Source of the DNA: Isoetes taiwanensis
Lineage: Eukaryota; Streptophyta; Lycopodiopsida; Isoetales; Isoetaceae
DNA length: 64,000 nt
Reading direction: 5' to 3'
NCBI GenBank assembly: GCA_021234155.1
Contig: JAJEKV010000018.1
Span: forward strand, 21,187,252 to 21,251,251
Part shown: positions 43,504 to 57,200 of the stretch, piece by piece
How positions within the stretch are numbered: the stretch's first letter is position 1
How the letters are laid out: every line of letters begins with the position of its first letter
The notes under the pieces: model-generated
The model's database searches: none
What the model saw: the letters and a program-made list of their open reading frames with translations, nothing else
What the model was told of the DNA's origin: nothing
Program-made: the position numbers and the translations under genes

Positions 43504-44015
43504 AAATTGTATTTATACAAGGCGTATAATAGACTAGAACATCATAGGCAAAAATTACCTAGTATGTTATGAGTTTAGGGGTATCATAGACTAGAACATC
43601 GTAGGCAAAAATTACCTAGTATGTTATGAGTTTATGGATTAAGCGAGATTCCCCAATAAATCACCAAACTCATGTTGTGGAAGGGGGAGGCAATTCCATA
43701 AGATAACCCTCATTTTCAAATACGTTAGAGGAGGATTTTTTTAATGTCGGCCATATACTAGATTGACTGACATCTATCTTAGATGCACAACATTGCTCTA
43801 TAGGAGGAATGGATTGAATTAGTTCTAGAAGGTTGAATTAGAATATGCCTACGAAATACTCATTTTGGAATATGTTAGGAGAATTTTTAACGTCGGCCAG
43901 AGACTCTCGTTTCGAAATATGTTAGGAGCAGAATTTCTATTGTCGGCCAAAGATTAGACTGACTGGCATGAGGCACAAGCATTGGTGTATAGAATGAACT
44001 GAATTGGTTCTAGAG
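43504..44015. repeat. Duplicated block D, copy 2
   Basis: Matches 26437-26962 with small indels. This copy is joined to a palindrome (P4) on its left, as the split copy at 22820/23613 once was. Confidence 0.92.
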
Positions 44016-44353
44016 AGTGGAACGCAACATAAATGTGGAGGAAAGAAATAGAAGACTTTTCTACATGTAATGTAGTCAAGGGAGGACGGATGGGCGATGC
44101 GTGGAAATATGCTAACCAGCATAAGCACGTTTGCTATTCGGAACGAATATGCTACATATAAAAACATATGCCACATAAAAGCTAATTTGCTTTTGCTGTG
44201 ATTAATTTAAGGGAAAAACTCTGAAATACCCTTATGTTTTGCTAAAATTAACAAAACGCCCCTAGTTTTGGGGGTATTTTTATGGAAATGATCATAGTTG
44301 TTTTGTGATGATCCAAATGAGAATGAGCCTTTCAGAACTATTGTAAAGGAGAA
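44016..44353. other. Left flank of the satellite array
   Basis: No gene. Contains GCCCCTAGTTTTGGGGG, a short hairpin-forming stretch at about 44258, and AT-rich sequence up to the abrupt array start. Confidence 0.5.
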
Positions 44354-44426
44354 TGACTTCCTAAGGCGGGAGATATCCTGCCTACAAAGTGTGCATGTAA
44401 GGCTAAAGTTTTGCCCAACGGATGTG

Positions 44427-44490
44427 TGGTGAGTTGGTATAGGCCTAGTAATGCCAAAATAAATGTGCATTTGCTCGGGGGTTCAAACCC
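44427..44490 (+). promoter_or_regulatory. Pol III A-box/B-box-like pair in satellite unit 1 (representative)
   Basis: TGGTGAGTTGG (44427-44437) is close to the tRNA A-box and GGTTCAAACCC (44480-44490) matches the B-box consensus GGTTCRANYCC exactly, 53 nt apart. The pair recurs in nearly every unit. It is missing its A-box in the units at about 46735 and 49843 because of a shared 13-nt deletion. No clean tRNA cloverleaf forms, so activity is unproven. Confidence 0.4.
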
Positions 44491-47400
44491 GGCCAGTGTA
44501 TGTTTATATTTGGGAGTTGGTTACTCGGGTTATACGGCCATGATCCCCGATGTGGTAGAACTTGTGCCTATACGTGTCCTCCACTTTCGTTGCCTTGACC
44601 GGCAGTAGGATATTTCTAGCTAGTCTGTACAAGATGATATTCTAGTGACAAGACTAGACTAGCTGGACCAAAAATAAAAAATACAAAAATTTTCGTGACT
44701 TCCTAAGGCGGGAGATATCCTGCCTATAAAGTGTGCATGTATGGCTAAAGTTTTGCCCAACGGATGTGTGGTGAGTTGGTATAGGCCTAGTAATGCCAAA
44801 ATAAATGTGCATTTGCTCGGGGGTTCAAACCCGGTCAGTGTATGCTTATATTTGGGAGTTGGTTACTCGGGTTATACGGCCATGATCCCCGACGTGGTAG
44901 AACTTGTGCCTATAGTCCTCCACTTTGGTTCCCTTGACCGGCAGTAGGATATTTCTAGCTAGTCTGTACAAGATGATATTCTAGTGACAAGACTAGTCTA
45001 GCTGGACCAAAAATAAAAAATACAAATTTCCGTGACTTCCTAAGGCGGGAGATATCCTGCCTACAAAGTGTGCATGTATGGCTAAAGTTTTGCCCAACGG
45101 ATGTGTGGTGAGTTGGTATAGGCCTAGTAATGCCAAAATAAATGTGCATTTGCTCGGGGTTCAAACCCGGCCATTGTATGTTTATATTTGGGAGTTGGTT
45201 ACTCGGGTTATACGGCCATGATCCCCGACGTGGTAGAACTTGTGCCTATACGTGTCCTCCACTAGTCTAGCTGGACCAAAAATAAAAAATACAAAAATTT
45301 CGTGACTTCCTAAGGGGGGAGATATCCTGCCTACAAAGTGTGCATGTATGGCTAAAGTTTTACCCAACGGATGTGTGGTGAGTTGGTATAGGCCTAGTAA
45401 TGCCAAAATAAATGTGCATTTGCTCGGGGGTTCAAACCCGGCCAGTGTATGTTTATATTTGGGAGTTGGTTATTCGGGTTATACGGCCATGATCCCCGAC
45501 GTGGTAGAACTTGTGCCTATACGTGTCCTCCACTTTAATTGCCTTGACCGGCAGTAGGATATTTCAAGCTAGTCTGTACAAGATTATATTCTAGTGACAA
45601 GACTAGTCTAGCTGGACCAAAAATAAAAAATACAAAAATTTCCGTGACTTCCTAAGGGGGGAGATATCCTGCCTACAAAGTGTGCATGTATGGCTAAAGT
45701 TTTGCCCAACGGATGTGTGGTGAGTTGGTATTGGCCTAGTAATGCCAAAATAAATGTGCATTTCTTCGGGGGTTCAAACCCGGCCAGTGTATGTTTATAT
45801 TTGGGAGTTGGTTACTCGGGTTATACGGCCATGATCCCCGACGTGGTAGAACTTGTGCCTATACGTGTCCTCCACTTTGGTTGCCTTGACCGGCAGTAGG
45901 ATATTTCTAGCTAGTCTGTACAAGATGATATTCTAGTGACAAGACTAGTCTAGCTGGACCAAAAATAAAAAATACAAAAATTTCCGTGACTTCCTAAGGC
46001 GGGAGATATCCTGCCTACAAAGTGTGCATGTATGGCTAAAGTTTTGCCCAACGGATGTGTGGTAAGTTGGTATAGGCCTAGTAATGCCAAAATAAATGTG
46101 CATTTGCTCGGGGGTTCAAACCCGGCCAGTGTATGTTTATATTTGGGAGTTGGTTACTCGGGTTATACGGCCATGATCCCCGACGTGGTAGAACTTGTGC
46201 CTATACGTGTCCTCCACTTTGGTTGCTTGACCGGCAGTAGGATATTTCTAGCTAGTCTGTACAAGATGATATTCTAGTCACAAGACTAGTCTAGCTGGAC
46301 CAAAAATAAAAAATACAAAAATTCCCGTGACTTCCTAAGGCGGGAGATATCCTGCCTACAAAGTATGCATGTATGGCTAAAGTTTTGCCTAACGGATGTG
46401 TGGTGAGTTGGTATAGGCCTAGTAATGCCAAAATAAATGTGCATTTGGTCGGGGGTTCAAACCCGGCCAGTGTATGTTTATATTTAAGAGTTGGTTACTT
46501 TCGGGTTATCTGGCCATGATCCCCGGCGTGGTAGAACTTGTGCCTATATCGTGTCCTCCACTTTGGTTGCTTGACCGCGATGGGATATTTCTAGCTAGTG
46601 CGTACAAGATGATATTCTAGTGACAAGACTAGTCTAGCTGGACCAAAAATAAAAAATACAAACATTTCCGTGACTTCCTAAGGGCGGAGATATCCTGCCT
46701 ACAAAGTGTGCATGTATGGTTAAAGTTTTGCCCAACGGAGGTATAGGCCTAGTAATGCCAAAATAAATGTGCATTTGCTCGGGGGTTCAAACCCGGCCAG
46801 TGTATGTTTATATTTGGGAGTTGGTTACTCGGGTTATACGGCCATGATCCCCGACGTGGTAGAACTTGTGCCTATACAAGTCCTCCACTTTGGTTGCCTT
46901 GACCGGCAGTAGGATATTTCTAGCTAGTCTGTACAAGATGATATTCTAGTGACAAGACTAGTCTAGCTGGACCAAAAATAAAATATACAAAAATTTCCGT
47001 GACTTCCTAAGGGGGGAGATATCGTGCCTACAAAGTATGCATGTATGGCTAAAGTTTTGCCCAACGGATGTGTGGTGAGTTGGTATAGGCCTAGTAATTC
47101 CAAAATAAATGTGCATTTGCTCGGGGGTTCAAACCGGCGGTGTATGTTTATATTTGGGATTTGGTTACTCGGGTTATCTGGCCATGATCCCCGGCGTGGT
47201 AGAACTTGTGCCTATCGTGTCCTCCACTTTAATTGCCTTGACCGTGATGGGATATTTCTAGCTAGTCGTACAAGATGATATTCTAGTGACAAGACTAGTC
47301 TATTTGGACCAAAAATAAAAAATACAAAAATTTCCGTGACTTCCTAAGGGGGGAGATATCCTGCCTACAAAGTGTGCATGTATGGCTAAAGTTTTGCCCA

Positions 47401-48154
47401 ACGGATGTGTGGTGAGTTGGTATAGGCCTAGTAATGCCAAAATAAATGTGCATTTGCTCGGGGGTTCAAACCCGGCCAGTGTATGTTTATATTTGGGAGT
47501 TGGTTACTCGGGTTATACGGCCATGATCCCCGACGTGGTAGAACTTGTGCCTATACGTGTCCTCCACTTTGGTTGCCTTGACCGGCAGTAGGATATTTCT
47601 AGCTAGTCTGTACATGATGATATTCTAGTGACAAGACTAGTCTAGCTGGTTCCGTGACTTCCTAAGGCGGGAGATATCCTGCCTACAAAGTGTGCATGTA
47701 TGGCTAAAGTTTTGCCCAACGGATGTGTGGTGAGTTGGTATAGGCCTAGTAACGCTAAAATAAATGTGCATTTGCTCGGGGGTTCAAACCCGGCCAGTGT
47801 ATGTTTATATTTGAGAGTTGGTTACTCGGGTTATACGGCCATGATCCCCGACGTGGTAGAACTTGTGCCTATACGTGTCCTCCACTTTGGTTGCCTTGAC
47901 CGGGAGTAGGATATTTCTAGCTAGTCTGTACAAGATGATATTCTAGTGACAAGACTAGTCTGGCTGGACCAAAAATAAAAAATACAAAAATTTCCGTGAC
48001 TTCCTAAGGGGGGAGATATCCTGCCTACAAAGTGTGCATGTATGGCTAAAGTTTTGCCCAACGGATGTGTGGTGAGTTGGTATAGGCCTAGTAATGCCAA
48101 AATAAATGTGCATTTGCTCGGGGGTTCAAACCCGGCCAGTGTATGTTTATATTT

Positions 48155-48282
48155 GGGAGTTAGTTACTCGGGTTATACGGCCATGATCCCCGACGTGGTA
48201 GAACTTGTGCCTATACGTGGGAGTTGGTTACTCGGGTTATACGGCCATGATCCCCGACGTGGTAGAACTTGTGCCTATACGT
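48155..48282 (+). repeat. 64-bp duplication inside a satellite unit
   Basis: GGGAGTTAGTTACTCGGG through CCTATACGT occurs twice in a row (48155-48218, 48219-48282), making this unit longer (about 406 bp to the next). A related lengthened unit lies at about 50557-50700, seven units downstream. Confidence 0.9.
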
Positions 48283-51200
48283 GTCCTCCACTTTAATTGC
48301 CTTGACCGGCAGTAGGATATTTCTAGCTAGTCTGTACAAGATGATATTCTAGTGACAAGACTAGTCTAGCTGGACCAAAAATAAAAAATACAAAAATTTC
48401 CGTGACTTCCTAAGGGGGGAGATATCCTGCCTACAAAGTGTGCATGTATGGCTAAAGTTTTGCCCAACGGATGTGTGGTGAGTTGGTATAGGCCTAGTAA
48501 TGCCAAAATAAATGTGCATTTGCTCGGGGGTTCAAACCCGGCCAGTGTATGTTTATATTTGGGAGTTGGTTACTCGGGTTATACGGCCATGATCCCCGGC
48601 GTGGTAGAACTTGTGCCTATATCGTGTCCTCCACTTTGGTTGCCTTGACCGTGCGGGAGGATATTTCTAGCTAGAATGCATACGGGGATGATATTCTAGT
48701 GACAAGACTAGTCTAGCTGTACCAAAAATAAAAAATACAAAAATTTTCGTGACTTCCTAAGCCGGGAGATATCCTGCCTACTAAGTGTGCATGTATTGCT
48801 AAAGTTTTGCCTAACGGATGTGTGGTGAGTTGGTATAGGCCTAGTAATGCCAAAATAAATGTGCATTTGCTCGGGGGTTCAAACCCGGCCAGTGTATGTT
48901 TATATTTGGGAGTTGGTTACTCGGGTTATACGGCCATGATCCCCGACGTGGTAGAACTTGTGCCTATACGTGTCCTCCACTTTGGTTGCTTGACCGTGAT
49001 GGGATATTTCTAGCTAGATACGTACAAGATGATATTCTAGTGACAAGACTAGTCTAGCTGGACCAAAAATAAAAAATACAAAAATTTCCGTGACTTCCTA
49101 AGGGCGGAGATATCCTGCCTACAAAGTGTGCATGTATGGCTAAAGTTTTGCCCAACGGATGTGTGGTGAGTTGGTATAGGCCTAGTAATGCCAAAATAAA
49201 TGTGCATTTGCTCGGGGGTTCAAACCCGGCCAGTGTATGTTTATATTTGGGAGTTGGTTACTCGGGTTATACGGCCATGATCCCCGACGTGGTAGAACTT
49301 GTGCCTATACAAGTCCTCCACTTTGGTTGCCTTGACCGCGACTGTAGGATATTTCTAGCTAGTGCGTACAAGATGATATTCTAGTGACAAGACTAGTCTA
49401 GCTGGACCAAAAATAAAAAATACAAAAATTTCCGTGACTTCCTAAGGGGGGAGATATCGTGCCTACAAAGTATGCATGTATGGCTAAAGTTTTGCCCAAC
49501 GGATGTGTGGTGAGTTGGTATAGGCCTAGTAATGCCAAAATAAATGTGCATTTGCTCGGGGGTTCAAACCTGGCCAGTGTATGTTTATATTTGGGATTTG
49601 GTTACTCGGGTTATACGGCCATGATCCCCGACGTGGTAGAACTTGTGCCTATACGTGTCCTCCACTTTAATTGCCTTGACCGGCAGTAGGATATTTCTAG
49701 CTAGTCTGTACAAGATGATATTCTAGTGACAAGACTAGTCTAGCTGGACCAAAAATAAAAAATACAAAAATTTCCGTGACTTCCTAAGGGGGGAGATATC
49801 CTGCCTACAAAGTGTGCATGTATGGCTAAAGTTTTGCCCAACGGAGGTATAGGCCTAGTAATGCCAAAATAAATGTGCATTTGCTTCGGGGTTCAAATCC
49901 GGCCAGTGTATGTTTATTTGGTTGGTTTTTCGGGTTATCTGGCCATGATCCCCGGCGTGGTAGAACTTGTGCCTATACGTGTCCTCCACTTTGGTTGCCT
50001 TGACGGCGTGATGGGATATTTCTAGCTAGATGCATACAAGATGATATTCTAGTGACAAGACTAGTCTAGTTTGGACTGGTTAAAATGACTTCCTAAAGGC
50101 GGGAGATATCCTGCCTACAAAGTGTGCATGTATGGCTAAAGTTTTGCCCAACGGATGTGTGGTGAGTTGGTATAGGCCTAGTAATGCCAAAATAAATGTG
50201 CATTTGCTCGGGGGTTCAAACCCGGCCAGTGTATGTTTATATTTGGGGAGAGTTGGTTATTTCATGATCCCCGACGTGGTAGAACTTGTGCCTATACGTG
50301 TCCTCCACTTTGGTTGCTTGACCGGCAGTAGGATATTTCTAATTATAGTGACAAGACTAGTCTAGCTGGACCAAAAATAAAAAATACAAAAATTTCCGTG
50401 ACTTCCTAAGGGGGGAGATATCCTGCCTACAAAGTGTGCATGTATGGCTAAAGTTTTGCCCAACGGATGTGTGGTGAGTTGGTATAGGCCTAGTAATGCC
50501 AAAATAAATGTGCATTTGCTCGGGGGTTCAAACCCGGCCAGTGTATGTTTATATTTGGGAGTTAGTTACTCGGGTTATACGGCCATGATCCCCGACGTGG
50601 TAGAACTTGTGCCTATACATGGGAGTTGGTTACTCGGGTCAAGCAGAGCGATGTATCTGACCATGATCCCCGGCGTGGTAGAACTTGTGCCTATCGTGTC
50701 CTCCACTTTGGTTGCCTTGACCGGCAGTAGGATATTTCTAGCTAGTCTGTACAAGATGATATTCTAGTGACAAGACTAGTCTAGCTGGACCAAAAATAAA
50801 AAATACAAAAATTTCCGTGACTTCCTAAGGCGGGAGATATCCTGCCTACAAAGTGTGCATGTATGGCTAAAGTTTTGCCCAACGGATGTGTGGTGAGTTG
50901 GTATAGGCCTAGTAATGCCAAAATAAATGTGCATTTGCTCGGGGGGGTTCAAACCCGGCGGTGTATGTTTATATTTGGGAGTTAGAAGTTACTGGGAGGG
51001 TTATCGGGTTATCTGACCATGATCCCCGGCGTGGTAGAACTTGTGCCTATCGTGTCCTCCACTTTGGTTGCCTTGACCGTGATAGGATATTTCTAGCTAG
51101 TGCGTACAAGATGATATTCTAGTGACAAGACTAGTAGCTGGACCAAAAATAAAAAATACAAAAATTTCCGTGACTTCCTAAGGGGGAGATATCCTGCCTA

Positions 51201-54200
51201 CAAAGTGTGCATGTATGGCTAAAGTTTTGCCCAACGGATGTGTGGTGTGTTGGTATAGGCCTAGTAATGCCAAAATAAATGTGCATTTGCTCGGGGGTTC
51301 AAACCCCGGCGGTGTATGTTTCCTCGGGTTATCGGCCATGATCCCCGACGTGGTAGAACTTGTGCCTATTGTCCTCCACTTTGGTTGCCTTGACCGGCAG
51401 TAGGATATTTCTAGCTAGTCTGTACAAGATGATATTCTAGTGACAAGACTAGTCTAGCTGGACCAAAAATAAAAATACAAAAATTTCCGTGACTTCCTAA
51501 GCGGGAGATATCCACGCCTACAAAGTGTGCATGTATGGCTAAAGTTTTGCCCTAACGGATGTGTGGTGAGTTGGTATAGGCCTAGTAATGCCAAAATAAA
51601 TGTGCATTTGCTCGGGGTTCAAACCCGGCGGTGTATGTTTATATTTGGGAGTTGGTTTCGGGTTATCGGCCATGATCCCGGCGTGGTAGAACTTGTGCCT
51701 ATCGTGTCCTCCTCCACTTTGGTTGCCTTGGGTGGGATATTTCTAGCTAGTGCGTACAAGATGATATTCTAGTGACAAGACTAGTCTAGCTGGACCAAAA
51801 ATAAAAATACAAAAATTTCGTGACTTCTAAAGGGGGAGATATCCTGCCTACAAAGTGTGCATGTATGGCCGGATGTGTGGTGAGTTGGTATAGGCCTAGT
51901 AATGCCAAAATAAATGTGCATTTGCTCGGGGGTTCAAACCCGGCGGTGTATGTTTATATTTGGGAGTTGGTTCTTTCGGGTTATACGGCCATGATCCCCG
52001 GCGTGGTAGAACTTGTGCCTATCGTGTCCTCCACTTTGGTTGCCTTGACGGGAGTAGGATATTTCTAGCTAGTGCGTACAAGATGATATTCTAGTGACAA
52101 GACTAGTCTAATTTGGACCAAAAATAAAAAATACAAAAATTTCCGTGACTTCCTAAGGGGGGAGATATCCTGCCTACAAAGTGTGCATGTATGGCTAAAG
52201 TTTTGCCCAACGGATGTGTGGTGAGTTGGTATAGGCCTAGTAATGCCAAAATAAATGTGCATTTGCTCGGGGGTTCAAACCCGGCCAGTGTATGTTTATA
52301 TTTGGGAGTTGGTTAGAACTTGTTATACATGGGGTTACTCGGGTTATCGGCCATGATCCCGACGTGGTAGAACTTGTGCCTATATCGTGTCCTCCACTTT
52401 AGTTGCCTTGACCCGGCGGTGGGATATTTCTAGCCATACAAGATGATATTCTAGTGACAAGACTAGTCTAGCTGGACCAAAAATAAAAAATACAAAAATT
52501 TCCGTGACTTCCTAAGGCGGGAGATATCCTGCCTACAAAGTGTGCATGTATGGCTAAAGTTTTGCCCAACGGATGTGTGGTGAGTTGGTATAGGCCTAGT
52601 AATGCCAAAATAAATGTGCATTTGCTCGGGGGTTCAAACCCGGCCAGTGTATGTTTATATTTGGGAGTTGGTTACTCGGGTTATCTGACCATGATCCCGG
52701 CGTGGTAGAACTTGTGCCTATCACGTGTCCTCCACTTTGGTTGCCTTGACCGGGGAGGATATTTCTAGCTAGTGCACGTACAAGATGATATTCTAGTGAC
52801 AAGACTAGTCTAGCTGGACCAAAAATAAAAAATACAAAAAATTTCCGTGACTTCCTAAGGCGGAGATATCCACGCCTACAAAGTGTGCATGTATGGCTAA
52901 AGTTTTGCCCAACGGATGTGTGGTGAGTTGGTATAGGCCTAGTAATGCCAAAATAAATGTGCATTTGCTGGGGGTTCAAACCCGGCCGGTGTATGTTTAT
53001 ATTTGGGAGTTGGTTCTTTGGGTTATTGGCCATGATCCCAGGCGTGGTAGAACTTGTGCCTATATCGTGTCCTCCACTTTGGTTGCCTTGATGATATTCT
53101 AGTGACAAGACTAGTCTAGACCAAAAATAAAAAATATTGGCCTGGGATATTTCACTTTGTTGCTCGGGGTTAGTAGAACTATACACAAGATGATATTCTA
53201 GTGACAAGACTAGTCTAATTTGGACCCAAAATAAAAAATACAAAAATTTCCGTGACTTCCTAAGGGCGGGAGATATCACGCCTACAAAGTGTGCATGTAT
53301 GGCTAAAGTTTTGCCCAGCGGATGTGTGGTGAGTTGGTATAGGCCTAGTAATGCCAAAATAAATGTGCATTTGCGGTGGGGTTCAAACCCGGCGGTGTAT
53401 GTTTATATTTGGGGTTGGTTATTTGGGGTTATCACTGACCATGATCCCCGGCGTGGTAGAACTTGTGCCTATACAAGTCCTCCACTTTGGTTGCCTCCTT
53501 GACCGGCGTAGGATATTTCTAGCTATGATACAAGATGATATTCTAGTGACAAGACTAGTCTTGGACCAAAAATAAAAAAATACAAAAATTTCCGTGACTT
53601 CCTAAAGGGGGAGATATCACCCGCCTACAAAGTGTGCATGTATGGCTAAAGTTTTTGCCCAACGGATGTGTGGTGAGTTGGTATAGGCCTAGTAATGCCA
53701 AAATAAATGTGCATTTGTTGGGGGTTCAAACCCGGCGGTGTATGTTTATATTTGGGAGTTGGTTACTTCGGGTTATCTGACCATGATCCCCGGCGTGGTA
53801 GAACTTGTGCCTATCGTGTCCTCCACTTTGGTTGCCTTGACCGTGGTAGGATATTTCTAGCTAGTGCGTACAAGATGATATTCTAGTGACAAGACTAGTC
53901 TAGCTGGACCAAAAATAAAAAATACAAAAATTTCCGTGACTTCCTAAGGGGGAGATATCCCGCCTACAAAAGTGTGCATGTATGGCTAAAGTTTTGCCCA
54001 ACGGATGTGTGGTGAGTTGGTATAGGCCTAGTAATGCCAAAATAAATGTGCATTTGCGGGGGGTTCAAACCCGGCCATGTGTATGTTTATATTTGGGAGT
54101 TGGTTCTTGGGGTTATCGGCCATGATCCCGGCGTGGTAGAACTTGTGCCTATCGTGTCCTCCACTTTGGTTGCCTTGAGGTTACTAGGATATTTCTAGCT

Positions 54201-57200
54201 AGTCTGAACAAGATGATATTCTAGTGACAAGACTAGTCTAGCTGGACCAAAAATAAAAAATACAAAATTTCCGTGACTTCCTAAAGGGGGAGATATCCAC
54301 GCCTACTGCATGTATGGCTAAAGTTTTGCCCAACGGATGTGTGGTGAGTTGGTATAGGCCTAGTAATGCCAAAATAAATTGCATTTGCTTGGGGTTCAAA
54401 CCGGCCGGTGTATGTTTATATTTGGGAGTTAGTGACAAGACCAGATCGTGGTAGAACTTGTGCCTAAAAACTTTGGTTAAAAGGATATACAAAAATGGAC
54501 CAAAAATAAAAAATACAAAAATTTCCGTGACTTCCTAAGGGGAGATATCCACGCCTACAAAGTGTGCATGTATGGCTAAAGTTTTGCCCAACGGATGTGT
54601 GGTGAGTTGGTATAGGCCTAGTAATGCCAAAATAAATGTGCATTTGCTGGGGGGTTCAAACCCGGCGGTGTATGTTTATATTTGGGAGTTGGTTACTTTC
54701 GGGTTATCGGCCATGATCGTGGTAGAACTTGGTAGAACTTGTGCCCATATACGTGTCCTCCACTTTGGTTGCCTTGGCCTTGACCAGGATATTTCTAGCT
54801 AGTACAGTACAAGATGATATTCTAGTGACAAGACTAGTCTATTTGGACCAAAAATAAAAAATACAAAATTTCCGTGACTTCCTAAAGGGGAGATATCACG
54901 CCTACAAAGTGTGCATGTATGGCTAAAGTTTTGCCCAACGGATGTGTGGTGAGTTGGTATAGGCCTAGTAATGCCAAAATAAATGTGCATTTGCTGGGGG
55001 GGTTCAAACCCGGCCGGTGTATGTTTATATTTGGGAGTTGGTTACTTTGGGGTTATCTGACCATGATCCCCGGCGTGGTAGAACTTGTGCCTATCGTGTC
55101 CTCCACTTTGGTTGCCTTGACCCGGCGGTAGGATATTTCTAGCTAGTGCGTACAAGATGATATTCTAGTGACAAGACTAGTCTATTTGGACCAAAAATAA
55201 AAATACAAAAATTTGTGACTTCTAAAAGGGGAGATATCCTGCCTACAAAGTGTGCATGTATGGCTAAAGTTTTGCCCGGCGGATGTGTGGTGAGTTGGTA
55301 TAGGCCTAGTAATGCCAAAATAAATGTGCATTGGTGGGGGTTCAAACCCGGCGGTGTATGTTTATATTTGGGAGTTGGTTACTGGGGTTATACGGCCATG
55401 ATCCCGGCGTGGTAGAACTTGTGCCTATACGTGTCCTCCACTTTGGTTGCCTTGACCGGTGATAGGATATTTCTAGCTAGTGCATACAAGATGATATTCT
55501 AGTGACAAGACTAGTCTAGCTGGACCAAAAATAAAAAATACAAAATTTCCGTGACTTCCTAAGGGGGAGATATCGCCTACAAAGTGTGCATGTATGGCTA
55601 AAGTTTTGCCCAACGGATGTGTGGTGAGTTGGTATAGGCCTAGTAATGCCAAAATAAATGTGCGCGGTGGGGGTTCAAACCCGGCGGTGTATGTTTATAT
55701 TTGGGAGTTGGTTACTCGGGTTATCGGCCATGATCCCAGAGCGTGGTAGAACTTGTGCCTATCGTGTCCTCCACTTTGGTTGCCTTGACCCGGCGAGTAG
55801 GATATTTCTAGCTAGTCGTACAAGATGATATTCTAGTGACAAGACTAGTCTATTTGGACCAAAAATAAAAAATACAAAAATTTCCGTGACAAGCGGGGAG
55901 ATATCCCGCCTACAAAGTGTGCATGTATGGCTAAAGTTTTGCCCAACGGATGTGTGGTGAGTTGGTATAGGCCTAGTAATGCCAAAATAAATGTGCCTTT
56001 CGGGGTTCAAACCCGGTGTATGTTTATATTTGGGAGTTGGTTTTTGGGTTATCGGCCATGATCCCCGGCGTGGTAGAACTTGTGCCTATCGTGTCCTCCA
56101 CTTTGGTTGCCTTGACCGCCGGTAGGATATTTCTAGCTATGCGTGACAAGATGATATTCTAGTGACAAGACTAGTCTATTTTTGGACCAAAAATAAAAAA
56201 TACAAAAATTTCCGTGACTTCCTAAGGGGAGATATCACGCCTACAAAGTGTGCATGTATGGCTAAAGTTTTGCCCAACGGATGTGTGGTGAGTTGGTATA
56301 GGCCTAGTAATGCCAAAATAAATGTGCATTTGCTGCTGGGGGTTCAAACCGGCGGTGTATGTTTATATTTGGGAGTTGGTTCTTTTGGGGTTATACGGCC
56401 ATGATCCCCGGCGTGGTAGAACTTGTGCCTATCGTGTCCTCCACTTTGGTTGCCTTGACCAAAATTAGGATATTTCTAGGCTATTTACAAGATGATATTC
56501 TAGTGACAAGCTGGACCAAAAATAAAAAGAAAATGTGACTTCCAAGGATATCCGCCTTACAAAGTGTGCATGTATGGCTAAAGTTTTGCCCAACGGATGT
56601 GTGGTGAGTTGGTATAGGCCTAGTAATGCCAAAATAAAATGCATTTGGTGGGGTTCAAACAGGCGGTGTATGTTTATATTTGGGGAGTTGGATTCTTTGG
56701 TTATCGGCCATGATCCCGGCGTGGTAGAACTTGTGCCTATGTCCTCCACTTTGGTTGCCTTGGCCTAGGATATTTCTAGCTAGTCTGTACAAGATGATAT
56801 TCTAGTGACAAGACTAGTCTAGCTGGACCAAAATAAAAAATACAAAAATTTCCGTGACTTCCTAAGGGGGAGATATCCACGCCTACAAAGTGTGCATGTA
56901 TGGCTAAAGTTTTGCCCAGCGGATGTGTGGTGAGTTGGTATAGGCCTAGTAATGCCAAAATAAATGTGCATTCTTAGGGGGTTCAAACCGGCGGTGTATG
57001 TTTATATTTGGGAGTTGGTTCTCGGGTTATACGACCATGATCCCCGACGTGGTAGAACTTGTGCCTATCGTGTCCTCCACTTTGGTTGCCTTGACCCGGC
57101 GATAGGATATTTCTAGCTAGTGCGTACAGATGATATTCTAGTGACAAGACTAGTCTAGCTGGACCAAAAATAAAAAATACAAAAATTTCCGTGACTTCTA

